From: Prostheceraeus crozeri
Taxonomy: Eukaryota > Platyhelminthes > Polycladida > Euryleptidae
Direction: 5' to 3'
DNA: 64,000 bases
Assembly: GCA_907163375.1 (NCBI GenBank)
Contig: CAJQUW010004580.1
Span: 1,314,501 to 1,378,500, forward strand
Shown here: positions 38,101 to 49,810 of the stretch, one piece after another
Layout: each line of letters begins with the position of its first letter
Numbering within the stretch: position 1 is the first letter of the stretch
Position numbers and translations under genes: made by a program
Notes under the pieces: model-generated
What the model was told of the DNA's origin: nothing
The model's database searches: none
The model's input: the letters and a program-made list of their open reading frames with translations, nothing else

Positions 38101-39002
38101 TAATTATTATTCTCTTTTTTTAGTTATTTCATAAGATCTGACGTCGATACTGAAGTGATATTGTCGCTAAATTATCCAACACCCCTTTCCCTACATCATA
38201 TTTGCAAGTAGGCGTATTTCTGTGGCTATTAAATAGGGCTTCCAAGCATTGAGGATTCCAAAGATTAAATTCATTTTGACTTATCACCATCTTCATAAAA
38301 TCACACTCAGTTCACAGAATTACAGGATGGTCCATACATCGAGTCCATACATCGTATTTCAAAGAGTGATGCTTTCTAAAATTGACATTTTGTTGAGAAA
38401 GCTGATTTCTGATCTCGTCGCGTCTCATAATTTTGAAGTCAATTTTAAACGAAAAGAACCTTTGAGCCATTTACATATTAGCTACAAATTACTCAATAAG
38501 CATATAATATCTCGAAAAATTGACACCGCTCGAAGTCGGCTCTCATTCCCTTTTTTCCATTGAACATGCTCTTTCCATTGTTTCGGTTCCCTAAAAGTGT
38601 AGGCCTATCGTAATATTTTCGAACTATCGTAGTAATTTCAGTAAAACAAAGTTGACAAATATGATTACAGTTCAAATTTTGTTTACAAGCTGACTGATAA
38701 GAAAGATATGAATAAGGAAAGTTGTAGCTTAAATAAACTAATAAAAACAACACAATTTCTGTCCGAAAAGACGTCGAAACTAAAATACTAAAAATATATG
38801 TTACTAAAAATTTATAGTGCTATTTAAGTGCATGTGTCTTAAAAAAAGTATATAGGCCTATGCTAAAAATCGAATTCATTATGTCATGGCAGCATAACAA
38901 AATGAATAAATTCGTCTTTAGCGATGAATAATAAATGATGATCAAATAATAATAATTTTTTGATGAATTCATGTTTATTTATGCATGTAGGCCTTACTTA
39001 AA

Positions 39003-39128
39003 ATGCCACCAGGAACCACCGGTTTTTTGGAAATCTTGTTAATGGGGGAATTCCCTCCGAATCGGAACACTGATACAGTCGAAGATATCCTACTCGCCTT
39101 ACTTAAATCCGTCAGTGCCTATTACTAA
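39003..39128 (+). CDS. Short coding-like segment in the 5.55-kb element
   Basis: An ATG in a fair context opens 41 codons with a protein-like composition (MPPGTTGFLEILLMGEFPPN, then NTDTVEDILLALLKSVSAYY). The sequence GTCAGT near 39111 and TTCCCACAG near 39161 could bound a 50-60-bp intron. No homologue is recognised; it may be an exon of the element's own gene. Confidence 0.3.
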   Translation: MPPGTTGFLEILLMGEFPPNRNTDTVEDILLALLKSVSAYY

Positions 39129-39512
39129 TTACCTATTGACATTCAGTATTTTGTTCCCACAGAAAACGATATGTCGCCGATCGCCCTTAAACGTAATGAA
39201 AGATATTAGCTAAACTTGAATATCCGAAAGTATAAGTGATAGTGGCATCCTCTTTCAAAATAGATAGGAATTTGAATTTCAAAGGAGCCGTCAGTCCAGC
39301 CTTTGACTTTAATCACATTTTCCTCCATCCTGCTGAAATGGCTGGTCGACTTCAAGTTTGCACATGTAATCAAGTCTCATGTCAGTCAAGTATAAATAAT
39401 AATTTATTTCACACACTTTGAGTGGTAGAAGTGGCGCTGGATAAACATGTAAATTGACACTAGAATCATCTCAATTTCTCTGTTTATGTATTATATGATG
39501 AGCTGATTTATC

Positions 39513-39738
39513 AGGTTCATAGCATTATTTGTGGAAATGAGTTACCGATAACAAGAAACTACTTTCACCCAACTCTTGCAACAGAAGAACATGAGTACAA
39601 TTTTGTGACAAATTTAAACGCCTTGATCTGTGATTGTGAACTGTCGTCAGATATGCCATCGAACACTGCATGGGACAATGAGACATCTCGATCGAAGGAC
39701 GCTCCTGTGATTCTCCTGAATTGGTGTCAAGTGCCCTG
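39513..39738 (+). CDS. Possible terminal exon in the 5.55-kb element
   Basis: After GATTTATCAG, a good acceptor, a frame runs 74 codons to a stop near 39738: VHSIICGNELPITRNYFHPT, then TEEHEYNFVTNLNALICDCE. Composition looks coding rather than random for this AT-rich DNA. No domain is recognised. Confidence 0.35.
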
Positions 39739-40129
39739 AAAACCTCAGCTACATGAATAGTTGTTCGTGAGAACTTGGAAATTCAATTTGTGATTTCCAG
39801 TCAGAATTGATAATACACATGACTTATACTATATTTTTTTGGTTCTGATCTTCGAATTTTCTATTTATTTGCATAATTAGCACGATCAGTTTCGTATAAC
39901 CTGGCATAACTATGACAAAATTGCATAATGTTGAATAAAAAAGCGACGGCCAAAACTAAGTATTTTTCGAGTTGGGAAACTAAAGTATTACTAAGATTTG
40001 GAAACTGGGATGAAACTAAATGTTTCAACTCAAGTTTTACTTAAGTTCCACTGTCACAAAAACTCTAATAAAACTAACCGAGTATCACTTTAGTTTTATT
40101 TCAGTAATACTTAGTTTTCTTTGACTGGG

Positions 40130-40936
40130 TTTATGTCTGGGCGTTGTGAACAAATCTCTTTAAATTCTACCGCACGTCTGACATCAGTATTACGCAGACC
40201 AAAGTGCACTATAGACCACTGAATATTGTTTGGGTCTGGAATCGCGGAATGTTCACACAGATGCAAATACACTAAAGATGATGAAATTTTACAATGTTCT
40301 CTTAGACGTGATTTCATTATTCTTGTGGTTTCCCCTATATAGAATGATGGACATGATTTACATTGAATGCGATAAACTACGTTTTTGGACATGCAACTAC
40401 CTGGCCTTTCATGATTTACACAACAAATACATTTACATATACTTTTCTGACCTGCATTCAGTATAGAAGAAATGTTTCTGGATTTGAATAACACTGTGAT
40501 ATGATTATTAAGTTTGCATTTATGTTATTGTCTTCTCACTTCTCTCACTTGATTGTCACTGGAGTACGGTAATGTCAGGAACAATTTGTCCTTCTTCTCC
40601 TCTTGATCACCTGTCACTTGTTGTCGACGTAGGTTTCTTATTATACTCCGCAAAATATGTGCTGGATACCTATTTGCCTTATATCGCTCCGTTATGGTTT
40701 GTACACAGCTCTCTTTTCCTGCCGCGTCTGATCCGTTCCGAGTTGCTCTTCTTACTTCATTCTTGAAAATATTTAGTTTCATAAATTCAGGTTGATGTGA
40801 GGTCCACGGAATTACACAATTTGAGAAGCAAGGTTTGGTATATAGGCTATGACTGAACTTATCATCCTCCACTTTAAGACAGACATCAAGAAAAGGTAGT
40901 TTCCCCTCTACTGGTTCCTATATACCAAACCTTGCT
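40130..40936 (-). pseudogene. Penelope-like element, RT end and GIY-YIG endonuclease
   Basis: Read on the minus strand, EGKLPFLDVCLKVEDDKFSH near 40880 begins the post-catalytic RT region (continuing SLYTKPCFSN), through 40525. Minus 40111-40494 then holds a Cys cluster (CKCICC) and a GIY-YIG domain, VVYRIQCKSCPSFYIGETTR then KSRLREH, with the catalytic Arg and a following His. It is a different family from the 48-kb and 50-kb copies. The end of the endonuclease coincides with the tip of the 5.55-kb element, whose other flank carries a Penelope tail. The RT catalytic core is missing. At 40836-40853 an 18-bp segment recurs inverted at 40918-40935. Confidence 0.8.
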
Positions 40937-41109
40937 GTAAGCAACAATTTTGTGATATTTTGGGCGGCACGTGTTCAAGTCAATCATTTTCACATGATCG
41001 AAAAGTGAGGGCTTGTACTCTGCTACAACAGAAAAATGAATCATGCCTGTCTAGTTCATTGTGAAGTCCTTCAATTTCTTACACTCAATGATTTCTTCAA
41101 TAACAAGAT

Positions 41110-41215
41110 GAATTGATAAATAATTTACTTGCTATAATTTTTGACAGATATAAGAAGACAAACTTAATATTTCGACGGTCTGAAGTGGCCATCGTCAGAA
41201 ATCGATATGTGTACA
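41110..41215 (-). repeat. Penelope-like 3' tail fragment
   Basis: The minus strand reads CTGACGATGGCCACTTCAGA, then CCGTCGAAATATTAAG. The CTGACGA and CGAAA boxes and the pairing TGGCCACT/AGACCGTC-like helix resemble the tails of Penelope elements. No coding sequence is attached. Confidence 0.4.
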
Positions 41216-41273
41216 GTGTATATTCTATAATTCCTGCACGAGATTCAAATCGCAAAGACATAAAAGCGATATA

Positions 41274-42002
41274 GTCCGGCAGCCAGAACGAGTTTCTGCA
41301 GGGAACGAGGCCGAAAATCAGACTTTCACAGAATGATGTACACCCTATGCGTACTACGAATTCGCGCGTCTACCGAGTTCTAGTGAGTTCCTCTTCTTGT
41401 CAGACAGGATCAAAGAAAAATACATGTAAATCTAATGGGACGCAGATTGCAGTTTTTGGCTAAAATGAAATTTTCATTGTTTACTCTGATTAAACGAAAA
41501 GCACTAAGCCCAGAGTCACAATTTTTGGCATGGAATGTCTTCAGGTCATTTCTTTTCATGTTCCTGCACCCGTTTTTATATAACTGAACGCATTTCGATT
41601 TGGCGAGTCTCTTAATGTCCGCAAACACACACATTTTGAGCAACTTTATCCACATTCAACCACATTCTCACATACATTGTCGATCAGAAGCATGATAATA
41701 GCACATGGACATCATATTAAATGACCTGAAGACATTATAGGCCAAAAATTGTGACTCTGGGCATAGCACTTTTCGTTTAATCAGAGAAAACAATGAAAAT
41801 TTCATTTTAACCAAAAACTGCAATCTGCGTCCCATTGGATTTACATGTGTTTTTCTTTGATCCTGTTTGACAAGAAGAGGAACTCACTAGAACTCGGTAG
41901 ACGCGCAGTTCAAGATTCGTAGTAGGTATAGGGTGTACATCATTCTGTGAAAGTCTGATTTTCGGCCTCGTTCCCTGCAGAAACTCGTTGTGGCTGCCGG
42001 AC
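41274..42002. mobile_element. Complete fold-back element with TA duplication
   Basis: Two arms of about 285 bp, inverted and roughly 95% identical by eye, start at GTCCGGCAGCCA (41274) and end at its complement (42002). They enclose a loop of about 140 bp. TA flanks both sides (41272-41273, 42003-42004). It has no coding capacity. Family members or arms lie at 334-575 and 5205-5513. The TA target suggests mobilisation by a Tc1/mariner-type transposase. Confidence 0.9.
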
Positions 42003-42004
42003 TA

Positions 42005-43359
42005 ATAGTAGATAGAACGCATGCAATCCTAAATGAGCAAATGCTACGGTAAAAAAAGTAGATATCACAAGATTCAAGATAGAAAGCAAGGCAAGTAGAA
42101 ATTGCGACATCTAGACAAAAAAAATCACTCAAGAAGTTTCGGTCTTACTGAGTCACTCTGTCCATTGATTGAAAGCTTTTTGAGCTTTATTTGCTATATT
42201 TCGTTGAGCAGGAGATCATATTTGCTGAAGCTTCATTTAAGAATTGTCATAAATCAATCAAATCGCTTTAAGAATTCTTGAATTGTCTTAATTTTTATCA
42301 ATTAACAAATTACTATTAATTTTGTCATTTAATTAATTAAATTGCTTCAATTTAATCGATTTAAAATTTAAAATGAACATGTCATCATTATGCGATTGAA
42401 TTTTGAATTACATCACTTAAACGAACCTGCTTAATAGGGATCATTTTTTTGAACGTTTGAAACATAGGTCCTACATAAATTAGACACTTCAGATTTTCCA
42501 TCAACTTGTCTTTCACATAATCAATGATCATTCTAGCACAGTTTATCTACAGCGTTCGATATTATCCTGTTCAATCTGTCTGTGATAGGTCGCATTAATA
42601 CAATTAGAGAAAAGTCTCCTTAGTGCTAGGGAAAAAGATGACCGAATTTGAAGTGAGCAGTCAAATCTTCAAGTTCAACATTCAATAAGGGTTTCAACAT
42701 CAATTAGCCACATCAAGACAACCACTATGCGCATATTCGCTACTGATCAAAGTGCGTATTATCAAATCGACACTCAATCACAAATGTACATGTTAGCATC
42801 GTCATGAGTGTCAAATGTGATGCGACGGAATAATGTCAATTATAGTCTGCAAATGACGGCGTACAATTTTCGAAAATGAATGAATGCCTCTTTGACGTAG
42901 TTTTTGCATATGAAACGTGAAATCTGCATAACTCTTTGTCATACATCAAAGTTCAACAGTCTGAATTTTGTGAAAAAGAAAAATTTGAATGATGAGTTGT
43001 TTTCAAGTATTATCAAGATTGATAATTCTAATAAACCGATAATCGACAGCATGAATTGTAGTGAGCGACATTTGAACAATCATTTAATCCACAATACTGA
43101 ATATTGATATGAATGTTGTTTTGGTGTATCTGCAAAATACTTTAACATAATTATAGATTTTACCTCATTGATCATCTTTTGAACTCAACTATTTCATAAT
43201 GAAATGCGTTTAGGAGTAACTTAGTAGCCTAAATTTCTGTCTTCGTAAGTATTAGGACAATCGATTTTCAGATACAATAATCTGATCGAGCAAAAACTCT
43301 GATCAAGATCTCTAAAAAGAATTACTAATGTAAACGTACCTGCAGGGGTTCCACATGTG
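42005..43359. other. AT-rich unassigned stretch
   Basis: No gene or repeat recognised. Confidence 0.45.
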
Positions 43360-44420
43360 ATCAGTAAGTACATGTACTTTACATGCAGGTGGAACAACAG
43401 TTCAGTATTAATTACATCGCAAATGTGATAGCTGATTCGATTTCATTAAGTGAACTGTTTTTGATATAAGCGGTAGAACCACATGTGAGATGTGCATTTT
43501 TTCTGCTTTGGAAAAATTTTACAAAATCTTTCGGGTCAATGACTGGTTTGGAAATGTAATATTTCTTTAATTAACTGTGATTCATGGAGTAGGCATATAG
43601 TAAGTAGAGTGTCGACTCACAAATTGTCAGCATAGAGTCATAATCTTTTATGAAAAGATTCATTTTTTGGGGAGATTACGTGCCTGCAGTCTAAAAAATA
43701 TTTGATCAATTTTTAAGAAGCTAAATTTTTGCAAATTATTCCTGAGATTATATACAAGCGAATTGGTACCTCACACAAGTAGCATGAAACTTATTGGATA
43801 TCAAAAGGAAGGAAATTTACTAACACTTATCTTAATTAAACGGAATTTAAGCTGATTATAAAGGAAATTTCATGAATCGCATTATAATGCAAGTCTTCAG
43901 GGAAAACTTGAGATCTTATTGTGCCTCCGCTGAAATTTCATGCTTTTAATTCAATTTTCATCGCCATGGTTTTATCATTCACAAAATTTATGCTTCATTT
44001 CTTGAATCTGAATAGTGATGTGGACCCATTTACATCTTTCAAAGTTAATTATGATAATTGTCTTTGATGATGATATTTTGCTCTTTCTGTGGCAGGTAGT
44101 TCATGAAATGATCACGATTATTAAGAGAAACCTCTCATTAATATGGCATAGCATTAAAGCTGTCACCCATCAAATTGGTAATTTATTAGGCATTACCTCT
44201 ACAAGGTTGTCATAAAACGGAGAATATGCAAAATACTACTCTTCCATTTATATTGCTGTCATGAACCGTGTAATTTTCTCCAAAAGTGTAAAATTCTGCG
44301 TATCTCACATGTGGTGCTGACCCTGGGTCCCAACTTGAGTTCACCCAATGAAATCGAAACTGCCTGCACATTGGAGATTTAATTAATACTGAGTTGGTAC
44401 TCCATGTAAAATACTTACAC
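43360..44420 (-). repeat. Dispersed repeat, copy C, with inverted ends
   Basis: The ends at about 43375-43500 and 44290-44400 are inverted copies (TTCGATTTCATTAAGTGAACT, then CCACATGTGAGATGTGCA, versus TGCGTATCTCACATGTGG and TTCACCCAATGAAATCGAAA). The body matches copy A (12330-13150) in reverse. The inverted ends make a DNA transposon likely; no transposase was found. Confidence 0.7.
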
Positions 44421-47079
44421 TATGCTTCAATTTAAGTGACTGTTATGTTATCACCAGACTCAGCCTTAAGAGCAATGTATTCTTGCGCTTGTCATATCAC
44501 AAATTACCTAATCCTGAAAGAATTTTTATGATCAATGACAATAATCCTAATCAAACCTTTAGTGCCGCGTATTTTTTAAACTAATCCTACATTTTTGAAT
44601 ATCTTCTCTCCTTTCAATAAAACAACTGCCATTATTCTGTTCGGCATCGATCTGATAAAGAGGTGATCTGAAGACCCGATTAACCAAATTCAATGGCACT
44701 CTATGGTATTCTATGACACGCAATGGGAGTGCCGTAGCACACCTCAACATTCAATCGAACTCAATTGGATCCTTAAGATTTTCTGAAACCTACATGTATA
44801 TGAGGGTTCTAGAATTTCGTTAATGGGTGTCACTAAATAAGAAATAACCAATGTAGGTTCACACAAGGATTCTACAAAGCGAAATATATTTTTAAACTGT
44901 CGATTCTATATTTTGTTAATGCAGCATCACTCTGACAAATAGGATGGGTCGTCATCGACCCGGAAACTTTAAGATATGAACGTAAATGGGTCCAAATTAT
45001 ATTTATAAAAACTAAAATGCACTAAAATTCTCATTTTGCCAACTTAGTGAATACCTGGCTGTGACATCGCTTTCAGTTAAATTGCATTTTGTCAGTTAAC
45101 TGACACGCTCAAGCAATTTATAATTCTGGCATCATAGCATATGTCCAATCATGTCATTTATATAATTCAACCATATTTTGATATCGCTCATATTCAATTC
45201 GTTCAATTTGTTAACTATTTTGTGCTAGCAGCCTTGAATTAACCTTGATCATTTAATACTCGTATGTTATTCAGCTGAGATTAGCAATTTCTGTTATCGG
45301 CTTTGTTATGGACGAATTTTGTTTGTAAGCTACGTGTGAGCAAGCTGAAGGCGTGCATTTTAATTATCGAAATTAATTAACTCTATCGCACTGTTTTTCT
45401 ATTTCACGCCTACATGTATATGTAGATTATCACAGCATATATAGACGGATAGATCGATCTATTGCATAGAAGCTGCTGTTGAAAAGAGATGCCAATTAAT
45501 GCATTCACTTCATTTTACATGTCATATGCTTCCCCATTTCTTAATTATCATTCTAGCGAAATGACTGCAATTGCTTCATATTGTTGCTAACTTTCCGATA
45601 TTATTATGAACGTTAGTTAATTTTAGTGCATAGACTACACAACATAAAAAGGAAAAATCGTGTTGCGTTCGCACGATGTTATTTCTAATGTGCTTCCGAT
45701 GATATACATATATATGATATTAAATAAGCTAAAAATAATTTTTGTCCAGCATTCATGAAAGTAGCATGTATTTCAAATTACATCATCCAGAGGCAATTGT
45801 ATTTAGTATAAATGCCTGCATGCATGTTTCTTTCCATCTGACAGAGTTGAGATCAATATATTCCCTGTCTCCAGAACAGTATTCTGAGTATTTTGTTGTT
45901 TAACGTTGTCATGGAAGCGCACTTGCCAACTGATATTTTCAAAGTCAAAAAGTCTTGATCAGCAAGCTGAGGGTCAGTGATGAATCTAATATCAAAATGC
46001 AACATTAGGACCTCTGTAAATCACCTCATTATTTGTGGACATTTAATATGTGCAGTCAGTAGGCCTACTCAAAGTGACGATCCATGCCGTTCCACGTAAT
46101 TCTATCTGAGTTGCGAGAAAATTGGATTAAATTGCTTATATATTAAGAGATCGATTTTGTGCTGCATTTCTTAATGCACAACGTTACCCCACAACACGTA
46201 CATGCCTGTTGGGAGATTTTTCAGAATGTTTTAGGAGCATTTTTTGCCATATAAACTTGTCATTGTGTACAGTATTGTGACTGCAAATAAAGGACGTCAT
46301 GAGCATAATTGGCAAAGTGCATATTTGCACGATTAAACACCGTCATCTGATACAGTGGCGATTTCTCATGGCAATTAAGGTAAACAGTGTTTACTGTCAA
46401 ATTATCATTTTTAAACCAACTTTTACAGTTTCATTCTTAATAATAGAGCAATTCGTCCTAAAACTAAATTTTAGAAATTTCATTCTTATTATAGGTAATT
46501 ATTAATATTTGCGCTACCATATTTGAAGCTTATTAGTAACACATCACAAGGTGGCGAAATCTACATGGTGAAAGAAGATTCAACATTAAGAAGATAAACA
46601 CACACCTGATGTGATTATATATTGGCATGGAAACATCGTTTGTTGATAAATGTCATCCAGTAATATCTCGAGTTGGCAGAGACATCAGGGTAAAGACTCC
46701 TCAGAAACATTATCCATTGTTAGGGGAATGCTATATCTGTCTTATCTCCTAATGATTTGTTTTGTTCTATCGATAAAGATAATTAAGATGCATGTTTTGG
46801 TCATCATATTTTGTTGGTCATCACATCATGTTTTTATCATACTGGTCGGTTGTGTGCTCTTGCTGTTTATCGGGCTATAAGTTGGTAAAACAGATTCTGG
46901 TGGCCCCTGTGGTCTTTACGCGTGGTTTTTGCATTCGTTCGGATCGTTGTTCCCTGGTCTTTCTGTTTCTGGTGTTAATTTTCCACGTTTTTGCTACATC
47001 TGCTGGTAATTTGGGATTATTTGTGGATTCTATTGTCAAGTAGCGTGAATACTGCTCCATGCTTGTCATTGCCTCCGTG
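44421..47079. other. AT-rich unassigned stretch left of the nested cluster
   Basis: I see no convincing exon. A GGGTCGTCATCGACCC palindrome near 44947 resembles piggyBac subterminal palindromes, but no TTAA pair was found. The 5' end of the LINE must lie somewhere in the last several hundred bases. Confidence 0.4.
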
Positions 47080-47440
47080 TCCAGATATTCCAATGTATTG
47101 TCTGGTTTCTGACATTAAGCAATTACTGAAAGAAACGAAGGATCACTAGCGTCGCCACGGGGGGGGAAAGGGGGGCAGTTGCCCCCAACCTTTGGTAGCA
47201 GTAGACGATGTCATCATTTCCCTTTCTGTTATTCGTGGCTTCACGGCGGCAGCTATGTAGTCATTGCGTGAGCGTGTTTGTCGAGGTCGAGGTCGATCAC
47301 TTCAAGCTACCTCTACCACATACACATGTTGTCCCAGTGGCGTTTATTTAGGAACATGCCTACTACCAACTACAACAATTTTGCCTTCTTATACAATAGA
47401 GTGCCTTCACATTTCTCCCAGTTACGATATTCGTACCAGG

Positions 47441-47640
47441 TCCTGTTAACTTTGCCAGTAACAACAGCCTATGTTGAAAGAGGATTTTCACGGCTTGCCA
47501 CAGTTAAAACTAAACTTAGGTCAACAATGGGGCAAGAGCGTTTAGAAGCTCTTCTTTTTGCAGCTGTGGAAAAAGACATTTTGATCAATCTCGACGGTGA
47601 CACATTAGTTTCCCGTTTTGCTGGCAAATGTGATAAATGA
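47441..47640 (+). pseudogene. hAT transposase C-terminal dimerisation domain
   Basis: The frame reads LTLPVTTAYVERGFSRLATV, then KTKLRSTMGQERLEALLFAA. This is the classic hATC dimerisation motif (LPVSTA-x-x-ER-x-FS, then LRSTM). About 65 residues of the domain remain of a protein usually over 600 residues. The N-terminal zinc finger and catalytic core are absent. Confidence 0.9.
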
Positions 47641-47914
47641 CTGAAATTAGGATAAGATTTATCCTTCTGGTTACCATAAGTTGTATGAGGTGGTTGGATG
47701 TAAATTGTTGATTTCCAAAGTAAAAAATCTTATCTAGTTCAACTTAAAACGTTTTCTGGATTGTCAATATGTGTAACTAATACAGCACAAACTTTATAAG
47801 GTTATATATAAGGTATATAGTAGGCCTATATATGATATATATATATATACATGTTCAGACATAACGTGCCCAATTTGAACATATTTTGAAAGAAAAACAA
47901 CTATGTTTCTATCA

Positions 47915-47959
47915 ACCGAACATGTTTCGGAATGTAATGATCATTCCATCTTCAGCGGT
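47915..47959 (-). ncRNA. Hammerhead ribozyme in the inverted tail of Penelope B
   Basis: Reverse complement of the motif at 49940-49984, identical by eye: core CTGAAGA, helix II GGAATG/CATTCC, then GAAAC and a GTT cleavage triplet. Confidence 0.7.
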
Positions 47960-48348
47960 ACAGGAATCCGATAAAACAACAGAAGTAAGCTTATATACAG
48001 ATCAGCGTAAAATGCAAGAACCGATATCCATCAAATATGACGTGTAAAACTATGATGCTATGTACAGGCGAAAAATGACGTCATGAAAATCACAAATTCA
48101 AGTGCAAGGGCACTGAGCCATTCCTTTCATTAGATAGCATATCGATATTTTCTTTCAGAAGAATAGACTCCAAGATAAGAGGATAGGCTGATGCACCGAT
48201 AATAGAGAAATTTTCAGCTTTAGGATGGTGCTCATGTAAAGAGATTTCAGTGGCTACGGGATAGGCTTTCAAATGCTCGCTGATTCGAGTGGCTAAGTGG
48301 CGCAGATTAATCGGCTAAGAGGACAGATTTAATCGTAAGCTCCAAAGT

Positions 48349-49810
48349 TTGAAGTCAAAGAAGCTTTTAAACAATGATATCATTGATAAAATCAAATCTG
48401 TTGGTTCTCGACCCGCGAGGTTGTACGGACTCCCGAAAGTCCACAAAAATATCAACAATCCTCCGTATCGTCCCATTCTAAATATGAGAAATTCTTATCT
48501 CTCCAATTTGTCGGGTTGGTTGGATAATTTGCTGAAGCCCTTCATCCCTAGGCAATATAGTGTTACTGATACTTTTCAGTTTGTTGAAAAGTTAAAGCAT
48601 GTCAATATTCTGGATTTGAAAAATTGCAAATTAGTTAGCTTTGATGTATCGAATCTCTTTACGTCGATTCCTGTCAACAAGACGATTGATCACATTTTGT
48701 CGTTAATTGATTTTGCGTACTGTTCTGTCTCCAAACCAGCTTTGAAAAGTTTATTAGAAATAGCATGTACTAACATTTTATTCTCTTTTAATGAGAAACT
48801 GTTTTACCAAATTGATGGCATGCCATTGGGCTCGAAGCTGGCTCCCACCATGGCTGCGTTTGCCATGAATCTTGTAGAAAGCCGTTTTTCAGAACTTACT
48901 CATCTTCCCCTTTTCTACACTAGATATGTAGATGACTGCTTTGCGATCTTTCGCACTGAAAAGGATTGTAAGCATTTTTTCGAGTTCCTCAATTCGGTTG
49001 AGGAAAATTTAAAATTTACGATAGAATTAGGCCAGAATGAGAGTCTCATATTTCTTGACACTGTTGTCAGCATTCTTGATGGTGCATTTGATATTGGCCA
49101 TCACATTAAAGAAACCAATACAGGTATCTACATACCTGCCTCTTCATGTTCTCCCTCTACTTATAAAATCGCTGCTATGCGTTCCCTATTTTCGAGAGCA
49201 TACAGAATTTGCTCCAATAGAGAGAATTTCAGAATAGCGTGTGAACGCATCAAATCAATGTTTCTGAAAAAACGGCTATGATTCGCAATTTATAGACAAA
49301 ATAAAAAGAAATGTGGTAACCAAGTTTGAAAATTCGCAAAATGCCTCAACCACTACTGAAGTGGATAAGGTGTACTGGTCCATCCGTTTCACAGATAGCA
49401 AACATAAGCAACTTAAAAGACGCATAAACGAGTTGAATGAGAAATTGCAGAATGTGAAAATTTACTTGGCTTTCAAAACCAATAAAGTTTTGAACCATTT
49501 CAATAACAAAGATCGCATTTCGTTTGGCTTGAAATCGAATGTTACATATTTGTATACTTGTGATCGCTGTCCAATGCGATACATTGGTGCAACCAAGCGC
49601 CACTTAGCCACTCGAATCAGCGAGCATTTGAAAGCCTATCCGTAGCCACTGAAATCTCTTTACATGAGCACCATCCTAAAGCTGAAAATTTCTCTATTAT
49701 CGGTGCATCAGCCTATCCTCTTATCTTGGAGTCTATTCTTCTGAAAGAAAATATCGATATGCTATCTAATGAAAGGAATGGCTCAGTGCCCTTGCACTTG
49801 AATTTGTGAT
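48349..49810 (+). pseudogene. Penelope B reverse transcriptase and GIY-YIG endonuclease
   Basis: The 310-codon frame 48349-49281 holds the RT. RLYGLPKVHK is the Penelope-specific RT1 block, and VSFDVSNLFTSIPV has the first catalytic Asp. QIDGMPLGSKLAPTMAAFAM and RYVDDCFAIF (Y-V-DD) follow, then a LIFLDTVVSI thumb entry. In 49313-49645 the GIY-YIG domain reads VTYLYTCDRCPMRYIGATKR, then HLATRISEHL, with catalytic Arg and His. The remaining C-terminus (AENFSIIGASAYPLILES to about 49808) lies in another frame. RT and endonuclease are in canonical order. The N-terminal part is missing by 5' truncation; otherwise only a couple of breaks are seen. Enzyme acts by target-primed reverse transcription. 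Confidence 0.9.

Larger units (their letters stand above)
34578..40129. mobile_element. Unclassified 5.55-kb DNA element with short TIRs and subterminal repeats
   Basis: The two ends are inverted copies of CCCAGTCAAAG (34578-34588 and 40119-40129). Inside each end lie 180-280 bp packed with variants of AACTGAAGTTTTACTTAGT in both orientations, for example at 34593, 34672, 34742 and 34805 on the left and throughout 39960-40115 on the right. Short TIRs plus dense subterminal repeats are typical of several DNA-transposon superfamilies, but the tip matches none I can name. The flanks share only TT, so target duplication is unresolved. The interior holds two diverged direct copies of one segment (35190-35400 and 39280-39480), a Penelope-like inverted tail pair and small coding-like pieces. 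No known transposase was recognised. Confidence 0.6.

Noticed and set aside
44940-44975. GGGTCGTCATCGACCC palindrome as a piggyBac end
   Set aside because: No TTAA at the right distance and no partner end.
46353-46365. CAGTGGCG as a hAT left end
   Set aside because: A short common motif; no matching right end or 8-bp duplication found.
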